Assembly: GCA_028339975.1 (NCBI GenBank)
Contig: JAOLDG010000005.1
Span: 1 to 64,000 of the forward strand
Length of the DNA stretch: 64,000 nucleotides
Direction: 5' to 3'
From: Hyphomicrobiales bacterium
GTDB lineage: Bacteria > Pseudomonadota > Alphaproteobacteria > MED-G09
Under the pieces are notes generated by a model. The model made no database searches and was not told the origin of the DNA. It worked only from the letters and a program-made list of their open reading frames with translations. Positions 36,219-45,013 of the stretch are shown in pieces. The translations under genes and the position numbers were made by a program. Positions within the stretch are counted from its first letter, which is position 1. Each line of letters opens with the position of its first letter.

Positions 36219-37423
36219 AACCTTTCTCCGAAAATTATTGGGTAAGATCCCCAATTTGGTCTTTCTGTATTAATATCAACCTTAGGTTTATTTTTAGAAT
36301 CCGGTAAACCTTTTTCATCTAAAATTTTCTTAACCAACAATGTAACTATACCATATTGATGATTATTAGGATCTGTATTTTCATTGGAAACAACTCCACC
36401 ATCGAGATCTCTTCCGAAACACATGTGAAGTCCTATTCCAAAGGTAAGGCCCCAAAGGAATTGATTTTTGGGAATAATTCTATGTGGATTAAAAATATCA
36501 GAGTCATCTCCAAAAATCTCTTTATCTTGATTGGCCTTATGAAGATCCATTATTATTAGGTCGTCTTTGTTTAATTGTATATTATTATCTAAAACTACAG
36601 GGCATTCAGATTTTCTCCAAGCAACTGGACTTGCAGGGTGGAGGCGCATACTTTCATGAACACATCTTTGAAGAAAAAGAGTATCATTTTTAATTCTTTC
36701 GAATTCATCTGGGTTATTTTCTCCCCATATAAAAATTTCATGCAAAGCATGTGTCATTGAATTCGCGGTACTATGTGATCCAGCTTGAAGGTAAAATGCT
36801 ATTTCCCTTTTTATTAAATCTTCACTAAGATTTATTTCATCTTCATTTAATAAAAGAATTGTAAGAACATCTCTTGGCAGTTCACTTTTTGCTATTTCAT
36901 TATTTTTAAATCTCTCTATTAGCTTTTCTCTTCTTACTTTAGAGGGTAATAAAAATTTTCTTTCAAATTTATCTAAAGCAACTAATACTTCCTTATTAAC
37001 TTCATCATGAGGTCTTTTAGAGTGGACCAAGGTTGCTCCTTGACTAAATATTTTTACCAGCGATAAAAGATCTTCAGTTTCTTTAGGTGATTTCTTTTGT
37101 CTATCTATCCCAGCAAAATCTGCTGTTAAATTCATAGTTATTCTATAACCGAAGTCTAACAGATCTGCGGTACCTTTTTTTAAAAATGGTTGAATGGTCT
37201 CGTTTAGGGTTTTAGGGAATAACTCATGCTCATAATATTTAAAAAAATTCCTTTGAAATATTTTGTGCTCTAGCTTTCTTCTTTTTCTATGCTCGTCACC
37301 ATGAAGAGTTAAAAGAACTCCATCCATAATAACTTTGCCTTTATCATAAAGAGCCTGTTTAAGATTTCGATTAACTAAAGCTGATTTTATCGTATTATAA
37401 TCAGAAGTCTTAAATTTATTCAC
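36215..37423 (-). CDS. Cytochrome P450 (second of a tandem pair)
   Basis: A 402-residue soluble bacterial P450. Visible are HGDEHRKRRKLEHKIF (C-helix region) near residue 41, the I-helix AGSHSTANS near 214, the ExxR motif in HESMRLHP near 258, and the heme-cysteine loop FGIGLHMCFGRD near 335. The I-helix acid before the Thr/Ser (AGxDT) is His here, which is unusual for a monooxygenase. It is clearly paralogous to the P450 just upstream. No ferredoxin or reductase partner is encoded nearby. The start overlaps the previous stop by four bases. The substrate is unknown. Confidence 0.9.
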   Translation of the reverse strand: MNKFKTSDYNTIKSALVNRNLKQALYDKGKVIMDGVLLTLHGDEHRKRRKLEHKIFQRNFFKYYEHELFPKTLNETIQPFLKKGTADLLDFGYRITMNLTADFAGIDRQKKSPKETEDLLSLVKIFSQGATLVHSKRPHDEVNKEVLVALDKFERKFLLPSKVRREKLIERFKNNEIAKSELPRDVLTILLLNEDEINLSEDLIKREIAFYLQAGSHSTANSMTHALHEIFIWGENNPDEFERIKNDTLFLQRCVHESMRLHPASPVAWRKSECPVVLDNNIQLNKDDLIIMDLHKANQDKEIFGDDSDIFNPHRIIPKNQFLWGLTFGIGLHMCFGRDLDGGVVSNENTDPNNHQYGIVTLLVKKILDEKGLPDSKNKPKVDINTERPNWGSYPIIFGERL

Positions 37424-38622
37424 TTTTGAGTTTCCTCAGAATTAAAAGTAATTGGATAATACCCCCAATTTGGTCTTTTAGTCTTTTCATCCATTCGAGG
37501 GGGGTTGTTAATATCTGGAATAGCATTACATGAGATTAATTTTCTTATTATCATTGTCACAGTTCCATAGTGATGGTTATTTGGATCAGTATCGGGTTTT
37601 GAGTTAACTCCTGCAGCTAAATTTCTACCTATGCACGAATGCATTCCAAGCCCAAACGAAAGACCATACAAATTTTGTCCATTAGGTGTTTCCCTGTCTG
37701 GGTTAAATTTATCAGCATCGTCGCCAAATATTTTTTTATCACGATTGGAGTTATATAAATCTATTACTATATTATCATCTACATCAGCACTCTTGTTGCC
37801 TGGAAGCTGAACAGGGCAAACTGGTTTTCTCAATGCAACTGGACTTGATGGATGTAAGCGAGTGCTCTCCAAAAAGCATTTTTGGATAAATATTGGATCA
37901 TTTGTAATATCACCTTTTCTTGAAGGATTGCTTTCTAACCAGGTGTGTATTTCGTGAAATGCATGTACTAAAGAATGAATTGATGTTTGTGCTCCAGCCA
38001 GGAGATAAAAGGCGATTTCTCTCTGCAAGACGTCATACGGCATATTGAGCTGATCATCATTAACCAAAAGTACAGTAAGAATATCATTTGGAAGATCTTC
38101 ATTTGAATTTTGACTTATAATTGATTTTCTTCGCTCTATTGATGGGGTAAGGAAGTCTCGATCAAATTCCTTTAATGCCTCTCTGACTTCTTCTTTCACC
38201 TCATCATGATCCCTTGTGGAGTGATGAAGAGTTGCTCCAGAAGCAAAAATTTTTAACAATCGCAGAAGAGTCTCAGTCTCTTTTTTTGATTTGAGCGGTC
38301 TATCTATCCCAGAAAAATCTGCTGTAAGATTTAAAAGTACTCTAAACCCAAAATCAACAAGATCCATTTCACCAGTTTCTTTATATGGATCTAAAGTCTG
38401 ATTTATTGTTTTTGGGAATATGATATTTTCATATTTTTGAAAAATTTCCCTTGTAAAGATTTTATTTTCTAGTTTTCTTCTTTTCTTATGCTCATCTCCA
38501 TGAAGACAAACCAATACTTTATCCATAATCACTTCGCCATCATCATAAAGAGATTGTTTTAAGTCTTTTATTCTTAAAGCTTGGGTGGCGTCATTGTATT
38601 CTGTAAATATATGTTCAACCAT
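37420..38622 (-). CDS. Cytochrome P450 (first of a tandem pair)
   Basis: A 400-residue P450, paralogue of the next gene over nearly its whole length. It has HGDEHKKRRKLENKIF near residue 40, I-helix AGAQTSIHS near 209, ExxR in LESTRLHPSS near 253 and the heme loop FGLGMHSCIGRN near 331. The I-helix acid is Gln, so both tandem enzymes lack it. They also share a C-terminal DTDPNNH-YG segment and a PNWG-YPI tail that look family-specific. It overlaps the following P450 by four bases and lies one base after the amidohydrolase. Hydroxylase or peroxygenase activity is inferred from fold only. Confidence 0.9.
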   Translation of the reverse strand: MVEHIFTEYNDATQALRIKDLKQSLYDDGEVIMDKVLVCLHGDEHKKRRKLENKIFTREIFQKYENIIFPKTINQTLDPYKETGEMDLVDFGFRVLLNLTADFSGIDRPLKSKKETETLLRLLKIFASGATLHHSTRDHDEVKEEVREALKEFDRDFLTPSIERRKSIISQNSNEDLPNDILTVLLVNDDQLNMPYDVLQREIAFYLLAGAQTSIHSLVHAFHEIHTWLESNPSRKGDITNDPIFIQKCFLESTRLHPSSPVALRKPVCPVQLPGNKSADVDDNIVIDLYNSNRDKKIFGDDADKFNPDRETPNGQNLYGLSFGLGMHSCIGRNLAAGVNSKPDTDPNNHHYGTVTMIIRKLISCNAIPDINNPPRMDEKTKRPNWGYYPITFNSEETQK

Positions 38623-38623
38623 T

Positions 38624-39958
38624 TTAATTATCTATTTTGGCAATTTTTTGGGTTAAAATTTGATTTGAGTAGGGTGATAATCTCCAACCCTGTGGTGGAG
38701 TAATTTCCTTAATAGGGTTATTTTGCTCTACTTCACTTCCATTAAGAAATATATGTGATAATTTCGACTTATCGCCTAAAATTGTTATGTCATCCAGTGG
38801 GTTACCGTCAACAACAAGAATATCGGCAAGCATACCTTCTTCTATAGTTCCAACCTTACCCTCCATCTTAATTGACTTGGAGGCATTCTTTGTTGCGCAA
38901 ACTATCGCATCCATATTACTCATTCCAATATCTTTTACAAAAACCTCTAACTCCCTGTAATGCCATTCTCCATAAGGTGTCATTGAAAAACCACTCTCTG
39001 TACCACATAAAAGAGGGACACCAGCTTGATGAATTTTTTTAAGAATTTCAGAATTTTCTTCAATTTCTCTTTTAAAGATTTCTCTATAGTCGTCAGAAGC
39101 ACCAATGGCCTCACCAAAATCAGCAAGATTTGCTTGGAATGTAAATGTGGGGACTATAGGTGTTTTATGCTCACAAACCATATCTATAGCTTCTTCATCC
39201 ATATAGGTTGCATGAAGTATCATATCCATACCAGCTTTAATGCTATCCTTAACTCCCTTAGCATTTCTAACATGACCAACTACAGGCGTTCCTAAGTCAT
39301 GCGCTAAGTCACAAACTAATTTTAATTCTTCATAAGACCAGACTGAAATTTCACCAGACTCACGTTGATTTGGAATTAAGCCAGTAACATGAACTTTAAT
39401 CCAGTCGGCGCCATTCTTAATTTGTCTTCTAACTTCTGCTATAATTTCATCTTTATTTTGAACGATTTTTGCATAACCTCTCAATCCCTCATCAGGTATA
39501 AGTCTTCCTGCAGTACCTCCAACAGATGTCAGTAGTGCATTTCCGCCAACTGACATTCTAGGACCTTCAATATAACCACTATTAATTGCATCTCTTAAAT
39601 CTATTCCAATTTCAAAAAGACTATCGGGATCACAAAAACTTGTAACACCTGCCAAAAGAACTTTATGGGCATTATGGCCTGCTATAATTGCAGATAAAGC
39701 CTGCCTTCGATGAAAAAAAAGCTCATCATTTGATGAAGGTTCATCAAAGGTTATATGACAGTGAGCATCTATAAGACCTGGCATAACAGTTTTACCAAGT
39801 GCGTTAATTTTTTTTATCTCATTATCACCTGAAAATTTTTCAGCTTCTTTTCCAATCGATGCGATTAAACCATTTTCCAATAAAACAGTATCAAAATATT
39901 CCTTTGAGCCCGTTCCATCAATAATCATTCCATTCTCGATAAGGATTTTTTCTTTCAT
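38624..39958 (-). CDS. Amidohydrolase-superfamily metal-dependent hydrolase (first gene of the P450 operon)
   Basis: A 444-residue imidazolonepropionase/prolidase-like amidohydrolase. It shows GKTVMPGLIDAHCHITF near residue 55 with the metal-binding HxH, a KVHVTG segment near 190 (possible carbamylated Lys), VGHVRNAKGV near 225, ILHATYMDEEAI near 245, CGTESG with the metal Asp replaced by Glu near 325, and a C-terminal GTIEEGMLADILVVDGNPL. No signal peptide is present, so it is cytosolic. It probably hydrolyses an amide, lactam or lactone in the pathway served by the P450 and SDR genes. The substrate is unknown. Confidence 0.85.
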   Translation of the reverse strand: MKEKILIENGMIIDGTGSKEYFDTVLLENGLIASIGKEAEKFSGDNEIKKINALGKTVMPGLIDAHCHITFDEPSSNDELFFHRRQALSAIIAGHNAHKVLLAGVTSFCDPDSLFEIGIDLRDAINSGYIEGPRMSVGGNALLTSVGGTAGRLIPDEGLRGYAKIVQNKDEIIAEVRRQIKNGADWIKVHVTGLIPNQRESGEISVWSYEELKLVCDLAHDLGTPVVGHVRNAKGVKDSIKAGMDMILHATYMDEEAIDMVCEHKTPIVPTFTFQANLADFGEAIGASDDYREIFKREIEENSEILKKIHQAGVPLLCGTESGFSMTPYGEWHYRELEVFVKDIGMSNMDAIVCATKNASKSIKMEGKVGTIEEGMLADILVVDGNPLDDITILGDKSKLSHIFLNGSEVEQNNPIKEITPPQGWRLSPYSNQILTQKIAKIDN

Positions 39959-39982
39959 ATTAGTACCTCATGCTTTTATAAT

Positions 39983-39995
39983 GACTAAATTAGTC
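39983..39995. promoter_or_regulatory. Perfect palindrome between the P450 operon and the TolQ-like cassette
   Basis: GACTAAATTAGTC is a perfect 6-1-6 inverted repeat, 24 bases before the amidohydrolase start and 69 before the TolQ-like gene. The position suits an operator for the catabolic operon. No regulator gene is adjacent. Confidence 0.4.
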
Positions 39996-40064
39996 TATAT
40001 TCACAATCTAAATATTAATTTGCTATTGTTACTTACTATAGAATAATAACCAAAGGAATAAAAT

Positions 40065-40697
40065 ATGTCATCAAAATCATCAGTTCAGTCAATAGGTCTG
40101 CTTAGAGCTCTTCTGGTATTAGTAGTTATTATTTTTGGATTTTGGCTTTTAAATGAAAGAAACTTGCTTTTGATTGTTTTAGAGGGCGATAAAAGTCATA
40201 TTTCAAAAATTATTGGTTTTTTATGGATTATAACCAGTCTTTATTGGATTTTATTATCAAAAAACATTTCAAATGAAAAAGATTCTTTTAGTAACTTTAA
40301 TTTCCATAACAAGAATCTATCAACTACTAAATTTTTCGATGGCTTAGAGGGCGGAGAAGGAAAAGAAATTCTTTTAAATGCAATTGAGTCAGATTTTGAA
40401 AAGAAATTAAGCTATGGAATGATAGCAGCTGAAATTTCATTAAAGCTAGGTCTATTGGGAACGATAATTGGCTTTATTTTAATGCTCCAACCTATTGCAA
40501 ACTTGGATAATACAAGTCCAGAAAATTTAAAAATTGCACTAGCTTCAATGAGTTCTGGAATGGCTGTTGCCCTTTATACAACATTATCTGGGATAGTCGT
40601 TAATACATTACTTCGTATTCAATTTCATATTAGCTCTATTTCAATCACAACATTATTAAATAACTTAGCTTTTTATACGGAAGATAATATTGAGTAA
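40065..40697 (+). CDS. MotA/TolQ/ExbB-family ion-channel subunit
   Basis: A 210-residue membrane protein with helices at about 11-28, 46-64, 123-141 and 155-180. The last two carry the family's channel core: SLKLGLLGTIIGFILML near residue 125 and ALASMSSGMAVALYTTLSGI near 161. TolQ, ExbB and MotA form pentamers that turn ion flow into motion of a TolR/ExbD/MotB partner. The next gene, overlapping by eight bases, encodes such a partner. AAAGGAAT before ATG 40065 is a fair ribosome-binding site. This is not the tolQ of a tol-pal cluster: tolA, tolB and pal are absent. Confidence 0.82.
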   Translation: MSSKSSVQSIGLLRALLVLVVIIFGFWLLNERNLLLIVLEGDKSHISKIIGFLWIITSLYWILLSKNISNEKDSFSNFNFHNKNLSTTKFFDGLEGGEGKEILLNAIESDFEKKLSYGMIAAEISLKLGLLGTIIGFILMLQPIANLDNTSPENLKIALASMSSGMAVALYTTLSGIVVNTLLRIQFHISSISITTLLNNLAFYTEDNIE

Positions 40698-41301
40698 AAA
40701 AATATTATTTAATGAAGATTCATCTGGGGATGCTTTTACAGATCTTTTATTCAATGCATTACTAGGTTTTGCATTTATGTTTTTTATATCATTTGCTTTA
40801 ATTCAAAGTCCGCAAGATGGAGGAAATATTGAATCTAAGGCGGAATTTATAATTTCAGCAGAGTGGGAAGATTATCATCCTGACGATATAGATCTTGTTG
40901 TGGAGGATCCCAGGGGTAATATAGTCTACTTTCAAAAACAACAAGCTGGATTAATGCACTTGGACCGTGATGACCGAGGGACTCTTGCCGATAGAATTGT
41001 TATTGACGGAGTCGAATTAGAGAATCCTTCAAATCAAGAAGTTGTCACAATCAGAGGTTTTATGGCAGGAGAATATGTCGTTAATTTATTATATTATAAA
41101 TCAAATTTCGTAATCCCCTTAAAAGTAAAAGTAAAAATTGAAAAAATTAATCCAAAATTAGAAGTTGTATTTTTTGGCGATTATTTTTTAAAAAAAACGG
41201 GTGAAGAAATAACTGCTGTAAGATTTCTTTTGGACAATAAAGGTAATGTAATTGATTTAAACCAATTACAAAAACCAATTATTTCTGGAGGAGTAAAATA
41301 G
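40690..41301 (+). CDS. TolR/MotB-like channel partner with a periplasmic beta-sandwich domain
   Basis: A 203-residue protein starting TTG 40690. A single N-terminal membrane helix (FTDLLFNALLGFAFMFFISF, about 16-36) has an aspartate at its start, the place of the ion-carrying Asp in ExbD, TolR and MotB. The rest (about 45-200) is probably periplasmic. DIDLVVEDPRGNIVYF near 72, DRDDRG near 97 and AGEYVVNLLYY near 128 resemble DUF2135/YfaP-type beta-sandwich domains (recalled, not searched). It lacks the OmpA-like peptidoglycan-binding domain of MotB. Translation is coupled to the TolQ-like gene. Confidence 0.68.
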   Translation: MSKKILFNEDSSGDAFTDLLFNALLGFAFMFFISFALIQSPQDGGNIESKAEFIISAEWEDYHPDDIDLVVEDPRGNIVYFQKQQAGLMHLDRDDRGTLADRIVIDGVELENPSNQEVVTIRGFMAGEYVVNLLYYKSNFVIPLKVKVKIEKINPKLEVVFFGDYFLKKTGEEITAVRFLLDNKGNVIDLNQLQKPIISGGVK

Positions 41302-41303
41302 CA

Positions 41304-41858
41304 ATGCTTAATTCTTTAATGATAGGAGTTTCTTATGCTGTTTTGTTTTCACTTTTATTGAGTTTAAATTTTTTTACTAAATTTTCAATTAAGATAAAAA
41401 TATTTTTTACTGTTTTATCGCTCTTATTTTTTATAACAACCTATATTTCCGTTAGAGAAATGCAGGGAAGACCATACAAGGATAATAATTTAGTAAGTGA
41501 TGCTAGACCCTATAAGATTCTATGGCATGGGGTAAATGAGCCCAATAAAATAAAAGGTACTAAAGGAAAAATTTTTATCTTACTTCAGTCAATTGATGAG
41601 ATGGGCGTTGTAAATAACGAACCTCGGCTAGTCGAGGTTCCTTTTGGCTCTTCATTGTATGAGAAAATGGAAGAAATTAAAAAAATTACTAGAAATGGCG
41701 TACCTATATCAGTACGCTTCACAAATCTTAATATTAAAAATTCTAATAGCGATATATTAGAGTATTCGTTAGATGGTATCGATAAGTTTAACTCACTTTC
41801 TGGTGAAATCGATATAAATTTTGAGGAAATTAGAAAAAATTCATTACCTAAAAAATAA
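41304..41858 (+). CDS. Unknown two-helix membrane protein of the TolQ/TolR-like cassette
   Basis: I do not recognise a family for this 184-residue protein. It has two hydrophobic helices (about 5-24 and 29-48) followed by a soluble domain of about 135 residues. Notable segments are YKILWHGVNEPNKIKGTKG near 73, KIFILLQSID near 92 and PRLVEVPFGSSLYEKMEEI near 107. It starts two bases after the TolR-like stop, so it belongs to the same operon and is probably a third component of the channel complex. It converges with the PQQ dehydrogenase gene with no gap. Confidence 0.7.
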   Translation: MLNSLMIGVSYAVLFSLLLSLNFFTKFSIKIKIFFTVLSLLFFITTYISVREMQGRPYKDNNLVSDARPYKILWHGVNEPNKIKGTKGKIFILLQSIDEMGVVNNEPRLVEVPFGSSLYEKMEEIKKITRNGVPISVRFTNLNIKNSNSDILEYSLDGIDKFNSLSGEIDINFEEIRKNSLPKK

Positions 41859-44057
41859 TTAATTTTGTATTTGCTCTTCCCTAGCTTTAGTTGCCGTACT
41901 TATTATAAATGAATGAATTTGATCGGTTTCTTTTTGGTTAATTAAATTAGAAAAATTTGCCATTCCATTCTCCTCTAAGAGTCCTTCCAAAACAATCGCA
42001 TTAAAATTTTTATGCTTATCTTTACTTAAATACCTTAAGTCTATAATTGTCTTTCCTCTTACACCAGCACCATGACAAGCCCCACAATAATTTGAATATA
42101 ATTTTTCTCCCATTAAGATATCTTCTGAACTTGCATTTATTAAAGGTTGTTCTGGGATTATTTTATTTTTTCTTTCTAATACAGGTAATTTTGATTTCCC
42201 TCCTATTTTAAAAGATAAAAGCCTTCCTTCGTTTCCATATAATACTGCAGCTATTTCTTTATCTGCACCAAAGTTATCTCCTACAGAATTTCCTGCACCA
42301 CCATCCCCAGCAAGTATTGCAACATACTGTTCGCCATCTATTTCATACGTAATAGGGGGAGCAATCATTCCTGTTTGTACTTCCTTACTCCACAATATAG
42401 TTCCATTTTCTGAGTCGTAGGCTACAAATCTTCCTGATGAATTTCCCTGAAATGTTATACCGCTTGCTGTTGAAAGGGTGCCACCATTCCAGAAATGATT
42501 ATGTGCAACTGACCATTTAGTTTCTCCCGTTAATGGATCAAAAGCTTTTATAGCTCCAGTTACAGGAGGTATTCCTGACATTGTTGCAGCTGCATCATTT
42601 ACATAAAAATCAGTACCAGTATTAAAAGTACCTGGTTTCATTTTGTAGTAACCTTTTATTGGTACAAAAATTCCCGCAACCTCATGCGTTGGAATATATA
42701 CTAAACCTAAATTAGGATCATATGACATTGCTTGCCAATTATGACCCCCGTAACTTCCAGGTAAAACCCATTCAGGTTTTTGAATATAATCTTTGTCCTC
42801 ATTAATTACTGGTCTACCGGTCTCTAAATCAATATGAGTCGCCCAGTTTGTGGGTACATAATTGTGAGCTCTTAAAAGTTCTCCATTTTCTCTATCTATT
42901 ACATAAAAGAAACCATTTTTTGGAGCCTGCATTAGCACTTTTTTATCTTCTCCATCAACATTCATTTCAGCTAGCATGATGTCTTGAGTAGCCGTGTAAT
43001 CCCATTTATCTTCTGGGGTAGTTTGATAGTACCATTTCATTTCCCCACTATCTGCGTCCAATGCAACAATTGATGACAAGTAAAGGTTATCGCCTCCACC
43101 AGGGGATCGTATTTCAATATTCCATGGTTGACCATTTCCTGTTCCGAGATAAACCTGATTAAAATCAGGATCATAAACGATTGAATTCCAAACTGTTCCA
43201 CCGCCTCCCATTAACCACCATTGACCATTCCAGGTCTTTGCTGCTTCATTTAATTCCTCGTGTTCGAAGGGTTTAGAAGGGTCCCCAGGTATGGTATAAA
43301 AACGCCAAATCAAATTTCCACTTTCAGTATCATAAGCTGAAACATAGCCTCTAACTCCACCCATATCAGCACCGCCATTACCTATAAAAATTTTATTATT
43401 AGCAATTCTTGGAGCACCAGTAATTGTATAATCAAGCTCTCTATCGATTATAGTATTTATCTCCCAGACCACCTCACCTGATTTAGCTTTTAACTTTAAT
43501 AGTCGTCCATCCAGTGTTGCTAAGAAAACGAACCCTTTCCAAACTGCTGCACCTCTATTTACAACATCACAACATGCTTTTTTCGACCAAACTTTTGGAA
43601 CTTCAGGATCGTAAACCCAAAGATTTTTTCCTGTTTTAGCATCAATTGCATAAATAATACTCCAAGCGCTTGTTACAAACATTATACCATTATCAACTAT
43701 TGGAGTTGCCTCAAGTCCCCTTGTTGTGTCCATATCGATGGACCACTCAAGTTCAAGTTTATTTATAGTATTTTTATTAATCTTATTTAAAGGTGAATAT
43801 CTTTGCTCGTTGTAATCTCTTCCATGCGAAAGCCAATTTTGTGGTTCCTTATCGGCATTAATAATTCTCTGAGTATTAATATCCCCAAAAACCCTCTCTT
43901 TTATTGCTGCTTTATTAATACTAGGTAATGGAATATCTTTTTTTACCTCAGGTTTATTTATGTTTGATGTTTGAATTAAAACACTAAAAAATATCACCAA
44001 AATTAAGATTATATTTATAGTGGCAGCACCTTTAGAATCTAAAGTTGGATGATTCAT
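41859..44057 (-). CDS. PQQ-dependent alcohol dehydrogenase with C-terminal cytochrome c domain
   Basis: A quinohemoprotein of 732 residues. An N-terminal hydrophobic helix (about 13-27) anchors or exports it. The beta-propeller has tryptophan-docking repeats, the vicinal disulfide ACCDVVNRG near 160 typical of PQQ dehydrogenases, and a catalytic-site DKWDYTATQDIML segment near 350. The C-terminal domain has heme-c motif CGACHGAG near 665 and a Met-containing GMANFSN near 705. It oxidises alcohols or aldehydes in the periplasm and passes electrons to cytochrome c or quinone. No pqq genes are in the window. The substrate is unknown. Confidence 0.88.
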   Translation of the reverse strand: MNHPTLDSKGAATINIILILVIFFSVLIQTSNINKPEVKKDIPLPSINKAAIKERVFGDINTQRIINADKEPQNWLSHGRDYNEQRYSPLNKINKNTINKLELEWSIDMDTTRGLEATPIVDNGIMFVTSAWSIIYAIDAKTGKNLWVYDPEVPKVWSKKACCDVVNRGAAVWKGFVFLATLDGRLLKLKAKSGEVVWEINTIIDRELDYTITGAPRIANNKIFIGNGGADMGGVRGYVSAYDTESGNLIWRFYTIPGDPSKPFEHEELNEAAKTWNGQWWLMGGGGTVWNSIVYDPDFNQVYLGTGNGQPWNIEIRSPGGGDNLYLSSIVALDADSGEMKWYYQTTPEDKWDYTATQDIMLAEMNVDGEDKKVLMQAPKNGFFYVIDRENGELLRAHNYVPTNWATHIDLETGRPVINEDKDYIQKPEWVLPGSYGGHNWQAMSYDPNLGLVYIPTHEVAGIFVPIKGYYKMKPGTFNTGTDFYVNDAAATMSGIPPVTGAIKAFDPLTGETKWSVAHNHFWNGGTLSTASGITFQGNSSGRFVAYDSENGTILWSKEVQTGMIAPPITYEIDGEQYVAILAGDGGAGNSVGDNFGADKEIAAVLYGNEGRLLSFKIGGKSKLPVLERKNKIIPEQPLINASSEDILMGEKLYSNYCGACHGAGVRGKTIIDLRYLSKDKHKNFNAIVLEGLLEENGMANFSNLINQKETDQIHSFIISTATKAREEQIQN

Positions 44058-44117
44058 TTTTTATCCTTATAATTTTTAATGCTAATAGAAACGAAAATTG
44101 AAATCTAGTAATTTATT

Positions 44118-44903
44118 TTAATAATGTCTTGCTAAAAAATGCGGATTAATAAAATTATTATCTTTATGTCCGTATCGCAATTCATCTCCATCAAGTGTAT
44201 ATATATTTCCACCTGCAGCTTTTAAAATTGCATGACCTGCGGCAATATCCCATTCACATGTAGGAGAAAGTCTTGGGTATATATCTGCTTTTCCACACGC
44301 TAATAAACAAAATTTATAGGATGAACCAAGTAAAAGAGTTTCTTGAATATTATAGTCTCTTAAAAATTCATTGGTTTTTTTATTATTGTGCGATCTACTT
44401 GTTACCGCTATTAAATTTTTGATATCATAAGAGTTTGTATTTATTTTTTTTGCATTTTTTAATGAACCAGAAAAGTTCTTATCAATTTTTAATTCATAAG
44501 CATTATTTTTTTCATCAGAGAAATACATTATATTTTTTGCTGGTGCATAAATAACACCCATGACTGGTAATTCATTTTTGATCAATCCAATGTTAACAGT
44601 GAATTCACCATTTTTCTTTATAAACTCTTTTGTTCCATCCAATGGATCTACTAAGAAAAATTTATCATTAAAATCAGGAAGTATTCCGTTTGAATATGCT
44701 TCCTCTGAGACTACAGGTATGTCGGGAAAAATATTACATAGGTCATTGAGAATTAACTCTTCAGCATTTTTATCAGCAATTGTTACAGGTGAATTATCGG
44801 TTTTAGTATTTACATCAAAATTTTCTTGATAAATATCCATTATCAATAGTCCAGCTTTATAGGCAATCTTAACTAACTCTGCCGGCATATTTTTTTCTTT
44901 CAT
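44118..44903 (-). CDS. cysQ: 3'(2'),5'-bisphosphate nucleotidase CysQ
   Basis: A 261-residue inositol-monophosphatase-like enzyme that removes the 3'-phosphate from PAP/PAPS, linked to sulfate assimilation. Metal-site motifs are VSEEAYSNG near residue 70, VDPLDGTKEFIKKNGEFTVN near 86 and WDIAAGHAILKAAGG near 218. The Phe-Ile-Lys-Lys stretch after DGTKE is typical for CysQ rather than SuhB. ATG 44903 or 44888 could be the start. It is alone on its strand between PQQ dehydrogenase and mnmA. Confidence 0.9.
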   Translation of the reverse strand: MKEKNMPAELVKIAYKAGLLIMDIYQENFDVNTKTDNSPVTIADKNAEELILNDLCNIFPDIPVVSEEAYSNGILPDFNDKFFLVDPLDGTKEFIKKNGEFTVNIGLIKNELPVMGVIYAPAKNIMYFSDEKNNAYELKIDKNFSGSLKNAKKINTNSYDIKNLIAVTSRSHNNKKTNEFLRDYNIQETLLLGSSYKFCLLACGKADIYPRLSPTCEWDIAAGHAILKAAGGNIYTLDGDELRYGHKDNNFINPHFLARHY

Positions 44904-45013
44904 TTAAGGATTATTATCAATTTTAATAATTAAATGAAATAAATAATGATATTATCTACAAAAGGTTTTCTTAATTCATTGCATTAATTGCATAAATTTT
45001 ATATTTAGATTAT

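Noticed and set aside
40065-41858. Zorya defence (ZorAB) or flagellar MotAB
   Set aside because: No ZorC/ZorD/ZorE helicase or nuclease genes and no flagellar genes are nearby, and the second protein lacks an OmpA-like peptidoglycan-binding domain.
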